A stretch of 64,000 nucleotides of DNA from contig NZ_JAPESW010000005.1 of assembly GCF_028527925.1 (NCBI RefSeq), positions 62,001-126,000 of the forward strand, given 5' to 3'. Positions 17,873 through 28,203 of the stretch are shown in pieces; position 1 is the stretch's first letter, and every line of letters begins with the position of its first letter. A model generated the notes under the pieces. That model was not told the origin of the DNA and did no database searches. It saw only the letters and a list, made by a program, of their open reading frames with translations. This DNA is from Cellulomonas fimi (GTDB taxonomy: Bacteria > Actinomycetota > Actinomycetes > Actinomycetales > Cellulomonadaceae). A program made the position numbers and the translations under genes.

Positions 17873-18445
17873 TCAGCGGGCGAGCTGACCGATCGCGGCG
17901 AGCAGCCGCTCGGTGACCTCGTCGACCTCGCCGATGCCGTCGACCTGGACCAGCAGACCCCGCTCGGCGTAGACGGCCGAGATGGGTGCGGTCTGCTGGG
18001 CGTACACGTCGAGACGGTGGCGGATGACGTCCTCGGTGTCGTCCGCGCGGCCCTCGATCTCGGCGCGCTTGAGCAGACGGCCCACGACGACGTCGGGGTC
18101 CGCGGTGATCTCGACCGCGAGGTCGACGGCGCGGTCGCCGAGGATCTCGTCGAGCGCCGCGACCTGGGCGACGTTGCGCGGGTAGCCGTCGAGCAGGAAG
18201 CCCTCGGCGACGTCGTCCTGCGCGAGCCGGTCGCGCACGAGGTCGTTCGTCAGCTCGTCCGGCACGAGGGCGCCGGACGCGGTGATCGCCTGGACCTTCT
18301 GGCCGAGCTCGGTGCCGTTCTTGATGTTGGCGCGGAAGATGTCGCCGGTCGAGATCGCGGGGACCCCGAGGCGCTCCGCGAGCCGGGCCGCCTGGGTGCC
18401 CTTGCCCGCTCCGGGCGGGCCGAGGAGGACGAGACGTGCGCTCAC
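17873..18445 (-). CDS. adk: Adenylate kinase, short form
   Basis: Interconverts ATP + AMP and 2 ADP. It has the P-loop LLGPPGAGKGTQA, the AMP-binding region ISTGDIFRANI and GFLLDGYPRN. Its 190 residues lack the long LID insertion and the zinc cysteines, as in mycobacterial enzymes. The GTG at 18445 overlaps the secY stop (GTGA), so translation is likely coupled to secY. The secY-adk-map order is classic. Confidence 0.96.
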   Translation of the reverse strand: MSARLVLLGPPGAGKGTQAARLAERLGVPAISTGDIFRANIKNGTELGQKVQAITASGALVPDELTNDLVRDRLAQDDVAEGFLLDGYPRNVAQVAALDEILGDRAVDLAVEITADPDVVVGRLLKRAEIEGRADDTEDVIRHRLDVYAQQTAPISAVYAERGLLVQVDGIGEVDEVTERLLAAIGQLAR

Positions 18446-19740
18446 CGCAGGAACCCTTCGTAGTGCCGCTGCTGGAGCTGCGACTCGATCTGCTTGACGG
18501 TCTCCAGGCCGACACCGACGACGATGAGGATCGACGAGCCGCCGAACGGGATGTTCGTGCTCACGTCGAGGGCGATGAAGACGATGGTCGGGATCAGCGC
18601 GACGAGGGCCAGGTAGATCGAGCCCGGCGCCGTGATCCGCGTGATGACGTAGTCGAGGTACTCGGCCGTCGGACGACCCGCCCGGATGCCGGGGATGAAG
18701 CCGCCGTACTTCTTCATGTTGTCCGCGACCTCGTCCGGGTTGAACGTGATCGCCGTGTAGAAGTAGCAGAAGAAGATGATGAGGAGGACGTAGATCGCGA
18801 TGTGCCACGGCGACGCCGGGTCCGCGATGTAGCGCGACACCCACTGGACCCACCCGGCGGTCGGGTCGCCGAACTGGGCGATGAGGCCCGGGACCGCGAG
18901 CAGGGACGACGCGAAGATCACCGGGATGACACCGGCCATGTTGATCTTGATCGGGATGTAGGTGCTCGACCCGCCATACATGCGGCGGCCGACCATGCGC
19001 TTGGCGTACTGGACCGGGATGCGGCGCTGCGACTGCTCGACGAAGACGACGAGCGCGATGACGAGGACGACCACGGCGAGGACCGCGACGAACTTCGCGC
19101 CACCGCCGGCGCCACCGGCGATCGACCACATCGCACCGGGGAAGCTCGCGGCGATCGACGTGAAGATGAGGAGCGACATGCCGTTGCCGACGCCGCGCTC
19201 GGTGATGAGCTCGCCGAGCCACATGATGAGGCCGGTGCCCGCGGTCATCGTGATGACCATGATGAGCAGCGTGATCCAGCTGTCGTCGGGGATGACGTCG
19301 ACGGTGCAGCCCTGGAACAGCTGGCCGCTGCGCGCGATCGTGATGATCGTCGTCGACTGGAGGACCGCCAGCGCGATCGTGAGGTACCGGGTGTACTGCG
19401 TGAGCTTCGCCGTGCCGGACTGGCCCTCGCGGTGCAGCTCCTCGAACTTGGGGATCACCACGCGCAGCAGCTGGATGATGATGCTCGCCGTGATGTACGG
19501 CATGATCCCCAGCGCGAAGACGGAGAGCTGCAGGAGCGCTCCCCCGCTGAACAGGTTCACGATCCCGATCAGGTCGTTCGCGCCCTGCGTCTGGTCGATG
19601 CAGACCTGCACGTTGGGATAGCTCACGCCCGGGGTCGGCAGGAACGAGCCGATCCGGAAGACGACCATGATCCCGATCGTGAAGAGCAGCTTGCGCCGCA
19701 GGTCGGGCGTCCTGAACGCCCGGACGAATGCGCTGAGCAC
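18442..19740 (-). CDS. secY: Protein translocase subunit SecY
   Basis: Pore of the Sec channel in the cytoplasmic membrane, 432 residues with ten hydrophobic segments. It starts MLSAFVRAFRTPDLRRKLLF. The plug region TPGVSYPNVQV and the SecA/ribosome-binding loops IPVQYAKRMVG and AGRPTAEYLDYVITRIT are present. The GTG at 19740 has AGGAGG 6 bases upstream. It is separated from rplO by a strong terminator and has its own promoter, unlike the classic spc operon. Confidence 0.98.
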   Translation of the reverse strand: MLSAFVRAFRTPDLRRKLLFTIGIMVVFRIGSFLPTPGVSYPNVQVCIDQTQGANDLIGIVNLFSGGALLQLSVFALGIMPYITASIIIQLLRVVIPKFEELHREGQSGTAKLTQYTRYLTIALAVLQSTTIITIARSGQLFQGCTVDVIPDDSWITLLIMVITMTAGTGLIMWLGELITERGVGNGMSLLIFTSIAASFPGAMWSIAGGAGGGAKFVAVLAVVVLVIALVVFVEQSQRRIPVQYAKRMVGRRMYGGSSTYIPIKINMAGVIPVIFASSLLAVPGLIAQFGDPTAGWVQWVSRYIADPASPWHIAIYVLLIIFFCYFYTAITFNPDEVADNMKKYGGFIPGIRAGRPTAEYLDYVITRITAPGSIYLALVALIPTIVFIALDVSTNIPFGGSSILIVVGVGLETVKQIESQLQQRHYEGFLR

Positions 19741-19829
19741 CTGGTCCTCCTGGGCCGCCTAGCGGCGGCGTCTCGTGCGACCGGACTGTCCCGGGCCGCG
19801 AACCCCGCCACGACGCGGGGCAACGAGGC

Positions 19830-19859
19830 ACCCTAACGGATGCCCGACGACAAACGGAA
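19830..19859 (-). promoter_or_regulatory. Promoter of secY-adk-map
   Basis: TTCCGT (-35, 19854-19859) and TAGGGT (-10, 19830-19835) are 18 bases apart. The -35 abuts the foot of the rplO terminator. The leader before secY would be about 80 bases. Confidence 0.65.
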
Positions 19860-19894
19860 CGAGGCCGGTGGGAAGTGAGATCCCACCGGCCTCG
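19860..19894 (-). terminator. Strong terminator downstream of rplO
   Basis: A perfect 14-bp stem (CGAGGCCGGTGGGA at 19860-19873 with its complement at 19881-19894) with a 7-base loop, followed on the minus strand by TTCCGTTTG. It lies 8 bases past the rplO stop and should end the S10-spc transcript before secY. Confidence 0.88.
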
Positions 19895-19902
19895 TCCGGC
19901 GT

Positions 19903-20622
19903 TCAGTCCTGCGCGACGGAGCCGCCGGCAGCCACGATCTTCTCCTTCGCGGACGCCGAGTAGGCGTCCACGGCCACGGAGACCTTGACCGTGAGCTCGC
20001 CGGTGCCGAGCACCTTGACGGGCTGGCCCTTGCGGACCGCGCCCTTCGCGACCAGGTCGGCGACCGTCACGTCGCCACCGTCCGGGTAGAGCGCCGAGAG
20101 CTTGTCCAGGTTGACGACCTGGTACTCGGTGCGGAACGGGTTCTTGAAGCCACGGAGCTTCGGCAGACGCATGTGCATCGGCATCTGCCCGCCCTCGAAG
20201 GCGGCCGGAACCTGGTAGCGGGCCTTGGTGCCCTTGGTACCACGACCGGCCGTCTTGCCCTTGGACGCCTCACCACGACCCACGCGGGTCTTGGCGGTCT
20301 TGGCGCCCGGGGCCGGACGCAGGTGGTGCACCTTGAGGGTGCCACCGGCGCCGGGCTGGGCGGCGGCCTCGGCCGCCTTGACGGCTGCCTCGGACTTCGC
20401 CGTGGTGGCCTTCGCCGGAGCGGCGGCCTTCTTCGCGGGCGCCTTCTTGTCGGCAGCCGGCTTCTCCGCGGCGGCGGAGGCGGTCTCGGCCTTGTCGGCC
20501 TTCGCCTTCGTCGTCTTCTTCGGAGCCTCGGCAGCCGCGTCGGCGGCCTTCTTGGCGGGAGCCTTCTTGGCGGCGGCCTTGGGGGCCGTCACCTCCTCGG
20601 TCTCCTTCTTCTCGTCAGCCAT
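19903..20622 (-). CDS. rplO: 50S ribosomal protein L15 with long Lys/Ala-rich N-terminal extension
   Basis: The L15 core (from about residue 95: [37 protein letters not shown] in total) is intact and ends with the usual [15 protein letters not shown] region. It is preceded by about 90 residues made almost wholly of Lys, Ala, Pro, Glu and Thr in [13 protein letters not shown] repeats, so the protein has 239 residues against about 147 usually. The extension resembles eukaryotic histone H1 tails in composition and could bind RNA or DNA. The ATG at 20622 has GGTGGAG 5 bases upstream; a GTG at 20628 overlapping the rpmD stop is the alternative. Confidence 0.94.
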   Translation of the reverse strand: MADEKKETEEVTAPKAAAKKAPAKKAADAAAEAPKKTTKAKADKAETASAAAEKPAADKKAPAKKAAAPAKATTAKSEAAVKAAEAAAQPGAGGTLKVHHLRPAPGAKTAKTRVGRGEASKGKTAGRGTKGTKARYQVPAAFEGGQMPMHMRLPKLRGFKNPFRTEYQVVNLDKLSALYPDGGDVTVADLVAKGAVRKGQPVKVLGTGELTVKVSVAVDAYSASAKEKIVAAGGSVAQD

Positions 20623-20624
20623 GC

Positions 20625-20807
20625 TCACTCCACCTCTTCGACCGCGACGAGGTGCCGCACGGTCTGGACCATGCCGCGGATCTCAGGGCGGTCCTCCTTG
20701 ACGACGACGTCGCCGATCCGCTTGAGGCCCAGGGTGCGCAGCGTGTCGCGCTGGTTCTGCTTGCCACCGATGCCCGACTTCTTCTGGGTCACCTTGAGAC
20801 GAGCCAT
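20625..20807 (-). CDS. rpmD: 50S ribosomal protein L30
   Basis: A 60-residue L30: [20 protein letters not shown], then [20 protein letters not shown] and MVQTVRHLV, all family-conserved. Its ATG overlaps the rpsE stop in TGATG, and it lies between rpsE and rplO as in most spc operons. Confidence 0.96.
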   Translation of the reverse strand: MARLKVTQKKSGIGGKQNQRDTLRTLGLKRIGDVVVKEDRPEIRGMVQTVRHLVAVEEVE

Positions 20808-21451
20808 CACGCACCCACCTTCTCCGCGGCGGCCGCACGGCCCTCGGCCTGGGCCCGCAGGAGGGCGGCCGGGACGACGTGCTCGACCGGCAGACCGCGG
20901 CGCGCGGCCACGGCCTCCGGCTGCTCGAGGCCACGGAGGGCCGCGACGGTCGCGTGGACGATGTTGATCGCGTTCGACGAGCCGAGCGACTTGCTCAGGA
21001 CGTCGTGGATCCCGGCGCACTCCAGGACGGCGCGGACGGGACCACCGGCGATCACACCGGTACCCGGCGACGCCGGACGCAGGAACACGACACCGGCAGC
21101 GGCCTCACCCTGGATGGGGTGGGGGATGGTGCCCTGGATGCGGGGGACGCGGAAGAAGTTCTTCTTCGCCTCCTCGACACCCTTGGCGATCGCCGCGGGC
21201 ACCTCCTTGGCCTTGCCGTAGCCGACGCCGACGGTGCCGTCACCGTCGCCCACCACGACGAGCGCGGTGAAGCTGAAGCGGCGACCACCCTTGACGACCT
21301 TGGCCACACGGTTGATCGTCACGACGCGCTCGACGAAAGCGCTCTTCTCGGCGGCGTCCTGACGACGCCCACCGTCACGACGGCCGCCGTCGCGGCGGTC
21401 GCCGCCGGTGCCGCCCTGGGCACCGGTGTTGCTGCGTGCAGGAGCAGCCAT
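20807..21451 (-). CDS. rpsE: 30S ribosomal protein S5
   Basis: Small-subunit accuracy protein. The double-stranded RNA-binding fold starts at [21 protein letters not shown], followed by [15 protein letters not shown] and the [14 protein letters not shown] region. A 35-residue N-terminal extension rich in Gly, Arg and Asp ([15 protein letters not shown]) precedes it. At 214 residues it is typical of actinobacteria. The start at 21451 follows from the conserved MAAPAR opening. Confidence 0.97.
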   Translation of the reverse strand: MAAPARSNTGAQGGTGGDRRDGGRRDGGRRQDAAEKSAFVERVVTINRVAKVVKGGRRFSFTALVVVGDGDGTVGVGYGKAKEVPAAIAKGVEEAKKNFFRVPRIQGTIPHPIQGEAAAGVVFLRPASPGTGVIAGGPVRAVLECAGIHDVLSKSLGSSNAINIVHATVAALRGLEQPEAVAARRGLPVEHVVPAALLRAQAEGRAAAAEKVGA

Positions 21452-21482
21452 CAGTGAGTCCTCTTCTTCCCGGTGTACGTCG

Positions 21483-21854
21483 TCACAGCGCCAGACCACC
21501 CTCGCGGGCACCGTCGGCCACCGCGGCCACGCGGCCGTGGTACTTGTTGCCGCCGCGGTCGAAGACGACCGCGTCGATGCCCTTGGCCTTCGCGCGCTCG
21601 GCGACGAGCTCGCCGACCTTGCGGGCCTTGGCGGACTTGTCGCCCTCGGCACCGCGCAGGTCGACCTCGAGGGTCGACGCCGACGCGATGGTCTGGCCGA
21701 TGCCGTCGTCCACGACCTGGGCCGTGATGTGACGCGCGGAGCGGGTGACGACGAGGCGCGGCCGAGCAGCCGTGCCCACGACCTTCTTGCGCAGGCGGAG
21801 GTGCCGGCGCTGGCGGGCGATCGACTTGCCCTTGCCCTTGATGCTGATCGCCAT
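21483..21854 (-). CDS. rplR: 50S ribosomal protein L18
   Basis: Binds 5S rRNA with L5. [19 protein letters not shown] and [20 protein letters not shown] are diagnostic. The 123-residue length is standard. It lies 3 bases behind rplF in the spc operon. Confidence 0.97.
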   Translation of the reverse strand: MAISIKGKGKSIARQRRHLRLRKKVVGTAARPRLVVTRSARHITAQVVDDGIGQTIASASTLEVDLRGAEGDKSAKARKVGELVAERAKAKGIDAVVFDRGGNKYHGRVAAVADGAREGGLAL

Positions 21855-21857
21855 GGC

Positions 21858-22397
21858 TTACTTCCCAGCCTTTCCGACCTTGCGGCGCACGTTCTCGCCC
21901 GCGTACCGCACACCCTTGCCCTTGTACGGCTCGGGCTTGCGGATCTTGCGGATGTTCGCGGCGACCTCGCCGACCTGCTGCTTGTCGATGCCCTGCACCG
22001 AGAAGCGGGTCGGGGCCTCGACGACGAAGGTGATGCCCTCCGGCGGCGTGACGACGACCGGGTGGCTGAAGCCGAGCGCGAACTCGAGGTCCGAGCCCTT
22101 CGCGGTCACGCGGTAACCGGTGCCGACGATCTCGAGCTTCTTGACGTAGCCCTCGGTGACGCCCGTGACCAGGTTCGCGAGGAGCGTGCGGGTCAGGCCG
22201 TGCAGCGAGCGCGAGAGGCGCTCGTCGTTCGGGCGGGTGACCACCAGGGCACCGGCCTCGTCACGCGCGACCTCGATGGGGGCGGCGACCGTGTGCGTGA
22301 GGGTGCCCTTGGGGCCCTTCACCGTCACGAGGGCACCGTCGATGTTGACGTCCACGCCGGTCGGGACCGGGACGGGGATCCTGCCGATACGAGACAT
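21858..22397 (-). CDS. rplF: 50S ribosomal protein L6
   Basis: Large-subunit protein near the GTPase-associated centre. It begins [20 protein letters not shown] and ends [19 protein letters not shown], the L6 signature. Its 179 residues are standard. It lies between rpsH and rplR. Confidence 0.97.
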   Translation of the reverse strand: MSRIGRIPVPVPTGVDVNIDGALVTVKGPKGTLTHTVAAPIEVARDEAGALVVTRPNDERLSRSLHGLTRTLLANLVTGVTEGYVKKLEIVGTGYRVTAKGSDLEFALGFSHPVVVTPPEGITFVVEAPTRFSVQGIDKQQVGEVAANIRKIRKPEPYKGKGVRYAGENVRRKVGKAGK

Positions 22398-22421
22398 TGG
22401 CGTTCTCCTTCCGGGTCTCGA

Positions 22422-22820
22422 TTACCAGACGTAGGCGAGGACTTCCCCACCCACGCCCTTCTTGGCGGCCTGCTTGTCGGTCAGGAGACCGGACGACGTG
22501 GACAGGATCGCCACGCCGAGGCCCCCGAGGACCTTGGGCAGGTTGGTCGACTTGGCGTACACGCGCAGGCCGGGCTTCGACACGCGCTTGAGGCCGGCGA
22601 GCGCACGCTCGCGGTTGGGGCCGTACTTCAGGGTGACGACGAGGTTCTTGCCCACGAGGGCGTCCTCGACGGTCCAGCCCTGGATGTAGCCCTCGGCCTG
22701 CAGGATCTCCGCGATGTGCGACTTGAGCTTCGAGAACGGGATCGTCACCGTGTCGTGGTGCGCCGAGTTCGCGTTGCGCAGACGCGTGAGGAAGTCTGCG
22801 ATCGGGTCGGTCATGGTCAT
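22422..22820 (-). CDS. rpsH: 30S ribosomal protein S8
   Basis: Central-domain 16S rRNA-binding protein; in E. coli it is the autogenous repressor of the spc operon. [16 protein letters not shown] and [28 protein letters not shown] are conserved. A second ATG two codons in (22814) gives MTDPIADF and cannot be excluded as the start. 132 residues. Confidence 0.97.
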   Translation of the reverse strand: MTMTDPIADFLTRLRNANSAHHDTVTIPFSKLKSHIAEILQAEGYIQGWTVEDALVGKNLVVTLKYGPNRERALAGLKRVSKPGLRVYAKSTNLPKVLGGLGVAILSTSSGLLTDKQAAKKGVGGEVLAYVW

Positions 22821-22907
22821 CGGGCTTCAGCCCTTTCTCGCCGGGGTATCCCGGACCCGCGCGAGCGGGCCCGGGACCTACCGACGATCGTTCCTACTGA
22901 GGGGGTC

Positions 22908-23093
22908 TTACCAGCTGCTCTTGGTGACGCCGGGGAGCTCGCCGCGGTGGGCCATCTCCCGCACGCAGATCCGGCAGAGGCCGAACTTGCGGTACACCGA
23001 GTGCGGACGGCCGCAGCGCTGGCAGCGCGTGTAGGCACGCACCGCGAACTTCGGCTTGGCGGCAGCCTTGTTGATCAGAGCGGTCTTCGCCAT
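22908..23093 (-). CDS. rpsZ: 30S ribosomal protein S14, type Z (zinc form)
   Basis: The 61-residue short form with the zinc motif CQRC...CRIC. This is the zinc-dependent S14 used under zinc-replete conditions; the paralogous zinc-free form, if present, lies elsewhere. It ends [10 protein letters not shown] as in the family. It lies 2 bases behind rplE, between rplE and rpsH. Confidence 0.96.
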   Translation of the reverse strand: MAKTALINKAAAKPKFAVRAYTRCQRCGRPHSVYRKFGLCRICVREMAHRGELPGVTKSSW

Positions 23094-23095
23094 GG

Positions 23096-23662
23096 TCAGT
23101 TCTCCTTGAACGGGAAGCCGAGGAGCTTGAGGAAGGCTCGACCCTCGTCGTCGTTGTTCGCCGTCGTGACGATCGTGATGTCCATGCCGCGGACACGGTC
23201 GATCTTGTCCTGGTCGATCTCGTGGAACATCGACTGCTCCGTGAGGCCGAAGGTGTAGTTGCCGTTGCCGTCGAACTGGTTCGCCGACAGGCCGCGGAAG
23301 TCACGGATGCGCGGCAGCGCCGTCGAGAGCAGGCGGTCCAGGAACTCCCACGCGCGGTCGCCGCGCAGCGTGACGTGCGCGCCGATCGGCATGCCCTCGC
23401 GCAGCTTGAACTGCGCGATGGACTTGCGGGCCTTGGTGACCTGCGGCTTCTGACCCGTGATCTGGGTCAGGTCGCGGATCGCGCCCTCGATGAGCTTGGA
23501 GTCCTTGGCGGCCTCGCCGACACCCATGTTCACGACGACCTTCACCAGGCGCGGGACCTGGTTGATGTTCTCGTAGGCGAACTGCGTGTTGAGCGCCGGC
23601 TTGATCTCCTCGGCGTAGCGGGTCTTCAGACGCGGCTGGGCCGGAGCGGTGATCTCGGTCAT
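23096..23662 (-). CDS. rplE: 50S ribosomal protein L5
   Basis: 5S rRNA-binding protein of the central protuberance. Conserved stretches are [40 protein letters not shown] and [18 protein letters not shown]. 188 residues. Its ATG overlaps the rplX stop by one base (TGATG). Confidence 0.97.
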   Translation of the reverse strand: MTEITAPAQPRLKTRYAEEIKPALNTQFAYENINQVPRLVKVVVNMGVGEAAKDSKLIEGAIRDLTQITGQKPQVTKARKSIAQFKLREGMPIGAHVTLRGDRAWEFLDRLLSTALPRIRDFRGLSANQFDGNGNYTFGLTEQSMFHEIDQDKIDRVRGMDITIVTTANNDDEGRAFLKLLGFPFKEN

Positions 23663-24003
23663 CAGATGTCCTTACCGGAACGCTTGGCGACGCGGACACG
23701 GACGTTCCGCGTGCGGCCGTCACGCTCGACCTGCTCGGTGCGGTAGCCGACCCGGGTGCCCTTCTTGGTCTCCGGGTCGACGAGCATCACGTTGCTGATG
23801 TGGATGGGGGCCTCGACGGTCTCGATGCCACCCGTGCGGGTGCCGCGCTGCGTCTGGCCGGCCTTGATGTGCTTCTGCACGCGCTGGACGCCCTCGACGA
23901 CGACACGCTGCGTCTCGGTGAGGACCTCGAGCACGCGGCCCTGCTTGCCCTTGTCGCGCCCCGAGATGACGAGGACGAGGTCGCCCTTCTTGATCTTCGC
24001 CAT
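23662..24003 (-). CDS. rplX: 50S ribosomal protein L24
   Basis: Assembly initiator with a KOW motif ([21 protein letters not shown]) at the N-terminus and [20 protein letters not shown] later. 113 residues. It lies 2 bases behind rplN and overlaps rplE by one base. Confidence 0.97.
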   Translation of the reverse strand: MAKIKKGDLVLVISGRDKGKQGRVLEVLTETQRVVVEGVQRVQKHIKAGQTQRGTRTGGIETVEAPIHISNVMLVDPETKKGTRVGYRTEQVERDGRTRNVRVRVAKRSGKDI

Positions 24004-24005
24004 GG

Positions 24006-24374
24006 TCAGAGCACCTCCGGCGCCAGCGAGATGATCTTCATGAACTTCTTGTCGCGCAGCTCGCGGCCCACGGGGCCGAAGATGCGAGTCCCACGGGGCT
24101 CCCCGTCGTTCTTGAGGATCACGGCGGCGTTCTCGTCGAACTTGATGTACGAGCCGTCCGGACGGCGGCGCTCCTTGCGGGTGCGCACGACGACGGCCTT
24201 GACGACGTCGCCCTTCTTGACGTTGCCGCCGGGGATCGCGTCCTTGACGGTGGCGACGATGACGTCACCGATGCCTGCGTAGCGACGGCCGGAACCACCG
24301 AGAACGCGGATGCAGAGGATCTCCTTGGCACCCGTGTTGTCGGCGACACGCAGTCGCGACTCCTGCTGGATCAT
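24006..24374 (-). CDS. rplN: 50S ribosomal protein L14
   Basis: Subunit-interface protein. It begins [20 protein letters not shown] and ends [19 protein letters not shown], diagnostic of L14. 122 residues. It is the first gene of the spc half and is separated from rpsQ by 162 bases containing a large hairpin. Confidence 0.98.
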   Translation of the reverse strand: MIQQESRLRVADNTGAKEILCIRVLGGSGRRYAGIGDVIVATVKDAIPGGNVKKGDVVKAVVVRTRKERRRPDGSYIKFDENAAVILKNDGEPRGTRIFGPVGRELRDKKFMKIISLAPEVL

Positions 24375-24456
24375 TGCCTACTCCTGTCGTCCGGCGGGTT
24401 CTCGGTCGAGCTGGTCGCCGAGCCTGGCCTGACGTAGTTGCCGTGATGCACACGTC

Positions 24457-24494
24457 GCGGCGGGGGTGCTCCCTCGCGGGGTCACCCCCGCCGC
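24457..24494 (-). other. Large hairpin between the S10 and spc gene blocks
   Basis: GCGGCGGGGGTG (24457-24468) pairs perfectly with 24483-24494 over 12 bp around a 14-base loop. It sits in the only sizeable gap (24375-24536) between rpsQ and rplN. There is no U-tract; it could act as an attenuator, RNA processing site or structural barrier. Confidence 0.7.
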
Positions 24495-24536
24495 CCGTGG
24501 GCAACTTGGGGTGGTGCTGCTCGCCTTGCTGAAGGC

Positions 24537-24821
24537 TTACTTCGCCTTCTCGAGGATCTCCACCAGGCGCCACCGCTTGGTCGCGGACAGCGGGCGGGTC
24601 TCCATGATGAGGACGAGGTCGCCGATGCCCGCCGAGCCCTGCTCGTCGTGCGCCTTGACCTTGCTGGTCCGCCGGATGACCTTGCCGTAGAGCGGGTGCT
24701 TGACCCGGTCCTCGACCTCGACCACGACGGTCTTGTCCATCTTGTCGCTCACGACGTAGCCGCGGCGCGTCTTGCGGTACGCGCGGTGCTCCGCCGTGGC
24801 GGTGGTGCTCTTCTCGTTCAT
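24537..24821 (-). CDS. rpsQ: 30S ribosomal protein S17
   Basis: Early 16S-binding protein. [22 protein letters not shown] and [19 protein letters not shown] are diagnostic; [21 protein letters not shown] closes it. 94 residues with a short Ser/Thr-rich N-terminal extension. It is the last gene of the S10 block. Confidence 0.97.
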   Translation of the reverse strand: MNEKSTTATAEHRAYRKTRRGYVVSDKMDKTVVVEVEDRVKHPLYGKVIRRTSKVKAHDEQGSAGIGDLVLIMETRPLSATKRWRLVEILEKAK

Positions 24822-24828
24822 GCTGCCC

Positions 24829-25068
24829 TCACTCGCTCGCGGTCGGAGCGGTACGGATGCCGAGCTCGCGCTCGCGCAGGATCGTGTAGATCCGGGCGAT
24901 GTCGCGACGGACGGCCTTCAGACGGCCGTGGCTCTCGAGCTGACCGGTCGCGGACTGGAAGCGGAGGTTGAAGAGCTCCTCCTTGGCCTTCTTCAGCTCG
25001 GCGACCAGCTTCTCGTCGTCGAAGGCGTCCAGCTCCGTGGGAGCCAGGTCCTTGGTTCCGATAGCCAT
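24829..25068 (-). CDS. rpmC: 50S ribosomal protein L29
   Basis: Two-helix protein by the tunnel exit and a docking site for trigger factor and SRP together with L23. [26 protein letters not shown] and the following [15 protein letters not shown] are conserved. 79 residues. The ATG overlaps the rplP stop by one base. Confidence 0.96.
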   Translation of the reverse strand: MAIGTKDLAPTELDAFDDEKLVAELKKAKEELFNLRFQSATGQLESHGRLKAVRRDIARIYTILRERELGIRTAPTASE

Positions 25069-25484
25069 CAGTTACCACCCTCGCGAACCACGAAACGGGT
25101 CTTCATCGGGAGCTTGTGCTGGGCGCGGCGCATGGCCTCGCGAGCCAGCGGCTCCGGGACGCCGGCGAGCTCGAACATCACTCGGCCGGGCTTGACGTTG
25201 GCGATCCACCACTCGGGCGAGCCCTTGCCGGAACCCATGCGGGTCTCGGCGGGCTTCTTCGTGAGGGGACGGTCCGGGTAGATGTTGATCCAGACCTTCC
25301 CACCACGCTTGATGTGGCGGGTCATGGCGATACGCGCAGCCTCGATCTGCCGGTTCGTGACGTAGGCGGGCTCGAGAGCCTGGATGCCGTACTCGCCGAA
25401 CGAGATCTTGGTGCCACCGGTCGACGCGCCGGAGCGGCCGGGGTGGTGCTGCTTGCGGTGCTTGAGTCGGCGCGGGATGAGCAC
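25068..25484 (-). CDS. rplP: 50S ribosomal protein L16
   Basis: A-site-proximal large-subunit protein. [40 protein letters not shown] and [18 protein letters not shown] form the L16 signature; the RMGSGKG loop is the hydroxylation region known in other bacteria. 138 residues, GTG start at 25484. Confidence 0.97.
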   Translation of the reverse strand: MLIPRRLKHRKQHHPGRSGASTGGTKISFGEYGIQALEPAYVTNRQIEAARIAMTRHIKRGGKVWINIYPDRPLTKKPAETRMGSGKGSPEWWIANVKPGRVMFELAGVPEPLAREAMRRAQHKLPMKTRFVVREGGN

Positions 25485-25487
25485 GGC

Positions 25488-26324
25488 TCAGGCCTCCGTT
25501 CCGGTCTCAGCCGAGGTGTCCGCCGCGGGAGCGGCCTCGGTCGCGGGGGCCTCGACAGGGGCGTCCGAGGTGCGCTCGCGACGGCCGCCGCCACGGGGGC
25601 CACGGTCGCCGCGGTCGCCACGGTCACCGCGCGGGCCACGGGCCGGGCGCGGGGCCTGGGTCGCCTGCTCGCGGGCGAACTCCTTCTCGGTGACGTCGCC
25701 CTTGTAGACCCAGACCTTCACGCCGATGCGGCCGAAGGTCGTGCGGGCCTCGAAGAAGCCGAAGTCGATGTTCGCGCGGAGCGTGTGCAGCGGCACACGA
25801 CCCTCGCGGTAGAACTCCGTGCGGCTCATCTCCGCGCCACCGAGGCGGCCGGAGACCTGCACGCGGATGCCCTTGGCACCGGCGCGCTGCGCCGACTGGA
25901 TGCCCTTGCGCATCGCGCGGCGGAACGAGACACGGCTCGCGAGCTGCTCGGCGATGCCCTGGGCGACCAGCTGGGCCTCGATCTCGGCGTTCTTGACCTC
26001 GAGGATGTTGAGCTGGACCTGCTTGCCCGTGAGCTTCTCGAGCTCGCCGCGGATGCGGTCGGCCTCCGCGCCACGACGCCCGATGACGATGCCCGGGCGG
26101 GCGGTGTGGATGTCGACGCGGACGCGGTCACGCGTGCGCTCGATCTCGACCTTCGCGATGCCGGCGCGCTCGAGACCCGTGCTCATGAGCTTGCGGATCT
26201 GCACGTCCTCGCGGACGTAGTCGCGGTAGCGCTGACCCGGCTTCGTCGAGTCGGCGAACCAGCGCGACCGGTGGTCCGTGGTGATGCCCAGGCGGTACCC
26301 GAGCGGGTTGACCTTCTGTCCCAC
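25488..26324 (-). CDS. rpsC: 30S ribosomal protein S3 with RGD-rich C-terminal tail
   Basis: Part of the mRNA entry tunnel helicase. It begins [14 protein letters not shown], has the KH-domain motif [16 protein letters not shown] and continues through [20 protein letters not shown]. The core ends near residue 215; a tail of about 60 residues with [10 protein letters not shown] repeats and then Ala/Thr/Glu-rich sequence gives 278 in all. The GTG start overlaps the rplV stop. Confidence 0.97.
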   Translation of the reverse strand: MGQKVNPLGYRLGITTDHRSRWFADSTKPGQRYRDYVREDVQIRKLMSTGLERAGIAKVEIERTRDRVRVDIHTARPGIVIGRRGAEADRIRGELEKLTGKQVQLNILEVKNAEIEAQLVAQGIAEQLASRVSFRRAMRKGIQSAQRAGAKGIRVQVSGRLGGAEMSRTEFYREGRVPLHTLRANIDFGFFEARTTFGRIGVKVWVYKGDVTEKEFAREQATQAPRPARGPRGDRGDRGDRGPRGGGRRERTSDAPVEAPATEAAPAADTSAETGTEA

Positions 26325-26692
26325 TATCGGGTCCGTCCCTTCGTCTCACGCTCCGCGACGACCACGGTGATGTGGCTCGTGCGCTTGTTGATGCGGGCCG
26401 CGCGACCCTGCGCCCGCGGACGGAACCGCTTGAGCGTCGGGCCCTCGTCGACGAACACCTCGGTGATGTAGAGGTTCTGCTCGTCGAGGCGCTCGCTGTT
26501 GCGCTTCGCCCCCTCGACCGCGTTCGCGATCGCGGACTGCACCGTCTTGAGGACGGGCTCGGCGGCGGCCTGCGGCGCGAACTTCAGCACCGCCACGGCC
26601 TCGCCGGCCTGCTTGCCACGGATGAGGTCCACGACGCGCCGGGCCTTCTGGGGCGTGACGCGGACGAACCGCGCCTTCGCCTTGGCTTCCAT
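26324..26692 (-). CDS. rplV: 50S ribosomal protein L22
   Basis: Its long beta hairpin lines the peptide exit tunnel near the macrolide-binding constriction. [27 protein letters not shown] and [25 protein letters not shown] are diagnostic. 122 residues with no visible insertion in the hairpin. Confidence 0.97.
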   Translation of the reverse strand: MEAKAKARFVRVTPQKARRVVDLIRGKQAGEAVAVLKFAPQAAAEPVLKTVQSAIANAVEGAKRNSERLDEQNLYITEVFVDEGPTLKRFRPRAQGRAARINKRTSHITVVVAERETKGRTR

Positions 26693-26744
26693 TGCTGTCC
26701 TGCCTTCTTGTCTCTGCCGTCAGGGCGTCACCGGCTGACCGAGG

Positions 26745-27026
26745 TCAGCGGCGACGGCCCTTCCGGTCGTCCTTCTCGTGGCCGCGGAACGTCCGCGTCG
26801 GAGCAAACTCGCCGAGCTTGTGCCCGACCATCGACTCCGTGACGAACACCGGCGCGTGCTTGCGCCCGTCGTGCACCGCGAACGTGTGGCCCAGGAAGTC
26901 CGGGGTGATGACCGAACGGCGGGACCACGTCTTGATGACGTTCTTCGTACCGGCCTCGTTCTGAGCGTCGACCTTCTTCTGGAGGTGGCCGTCGACGAAC
27001 GGGCCCTTCTTGAGGCTGCGAGGCAT
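26745..27026 (-). CDS. rpsS: 30S ribosomal protein S19
   Basis: Head protein that forms a complex with S13. [19 protein letters not shown] and the [27 protein letters not shown] region are diagnostic. 93 residues. It lies 12 bases behind rplB. Confidence 0.98.
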   Translation of the reverse strand: MPRSLKKGPFVDGHLQKKVDAQNEAGTKNVIKTWSRRSVITPDFLGHTFAVHDGRKHAPVFVTESMVGHKLGEFAPTRTFRGHEKDDRKGRRR

Positions 27027-27038
27027 CTCGGGCTCCTA

Positions 27039-27875
<837 letters not shown>

Positions 27876-27900
27876 GAGTCCTCAGATCCTTCCGGGCCGC

Positions 27901-28203
27901 TCAGCCGACCGGTCCGCCGAAGATGTCGATCGTGCCCTCGCGGAGGGTGACGATCGCACGCTTCGTGTCCTTGCGGCGGCCGATGCCGAACCGGGTCCGA
28001 CGGGCCTTGCCCTGACGGTTCGCGGTGTTGACCGAGTCGACCTTCACGCCGAACACCTGCTCGACGGCGATCTTGATCTCGGTCTTGTTGGCGCGCGGGT
28101 CGACGAGGAAGGTGTACTTCCCCTCGTCCAGAAGGCCGTAGCTCTTCTCGGACACGACCGGCGCGATCAGGATGTCGCGGGGGTCCTTGCCGACGGTGGT
28201 CAC
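27901..28203 (-). CDS. rplW: 50S ribosomal protein L23
   Basis: Tunnel-exit docking site for chaperones and [23 protein letters not shown] and [20 protein letters not shown] are conserved. 100 residues. Its GTG overlaps the rplD stop (GTGA), indicating coupled translation. Confidence 0.97.
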   Translation of the reverse strand: MTTVGKDPRDILIAPVVSEKSYGLLDEGKYTFLVDPRANKTEIKIAVEQVFGVKVDSVNTANRQGKARRTRFGIGRRKDTKRAIVTLREGTIDIFGGPVG

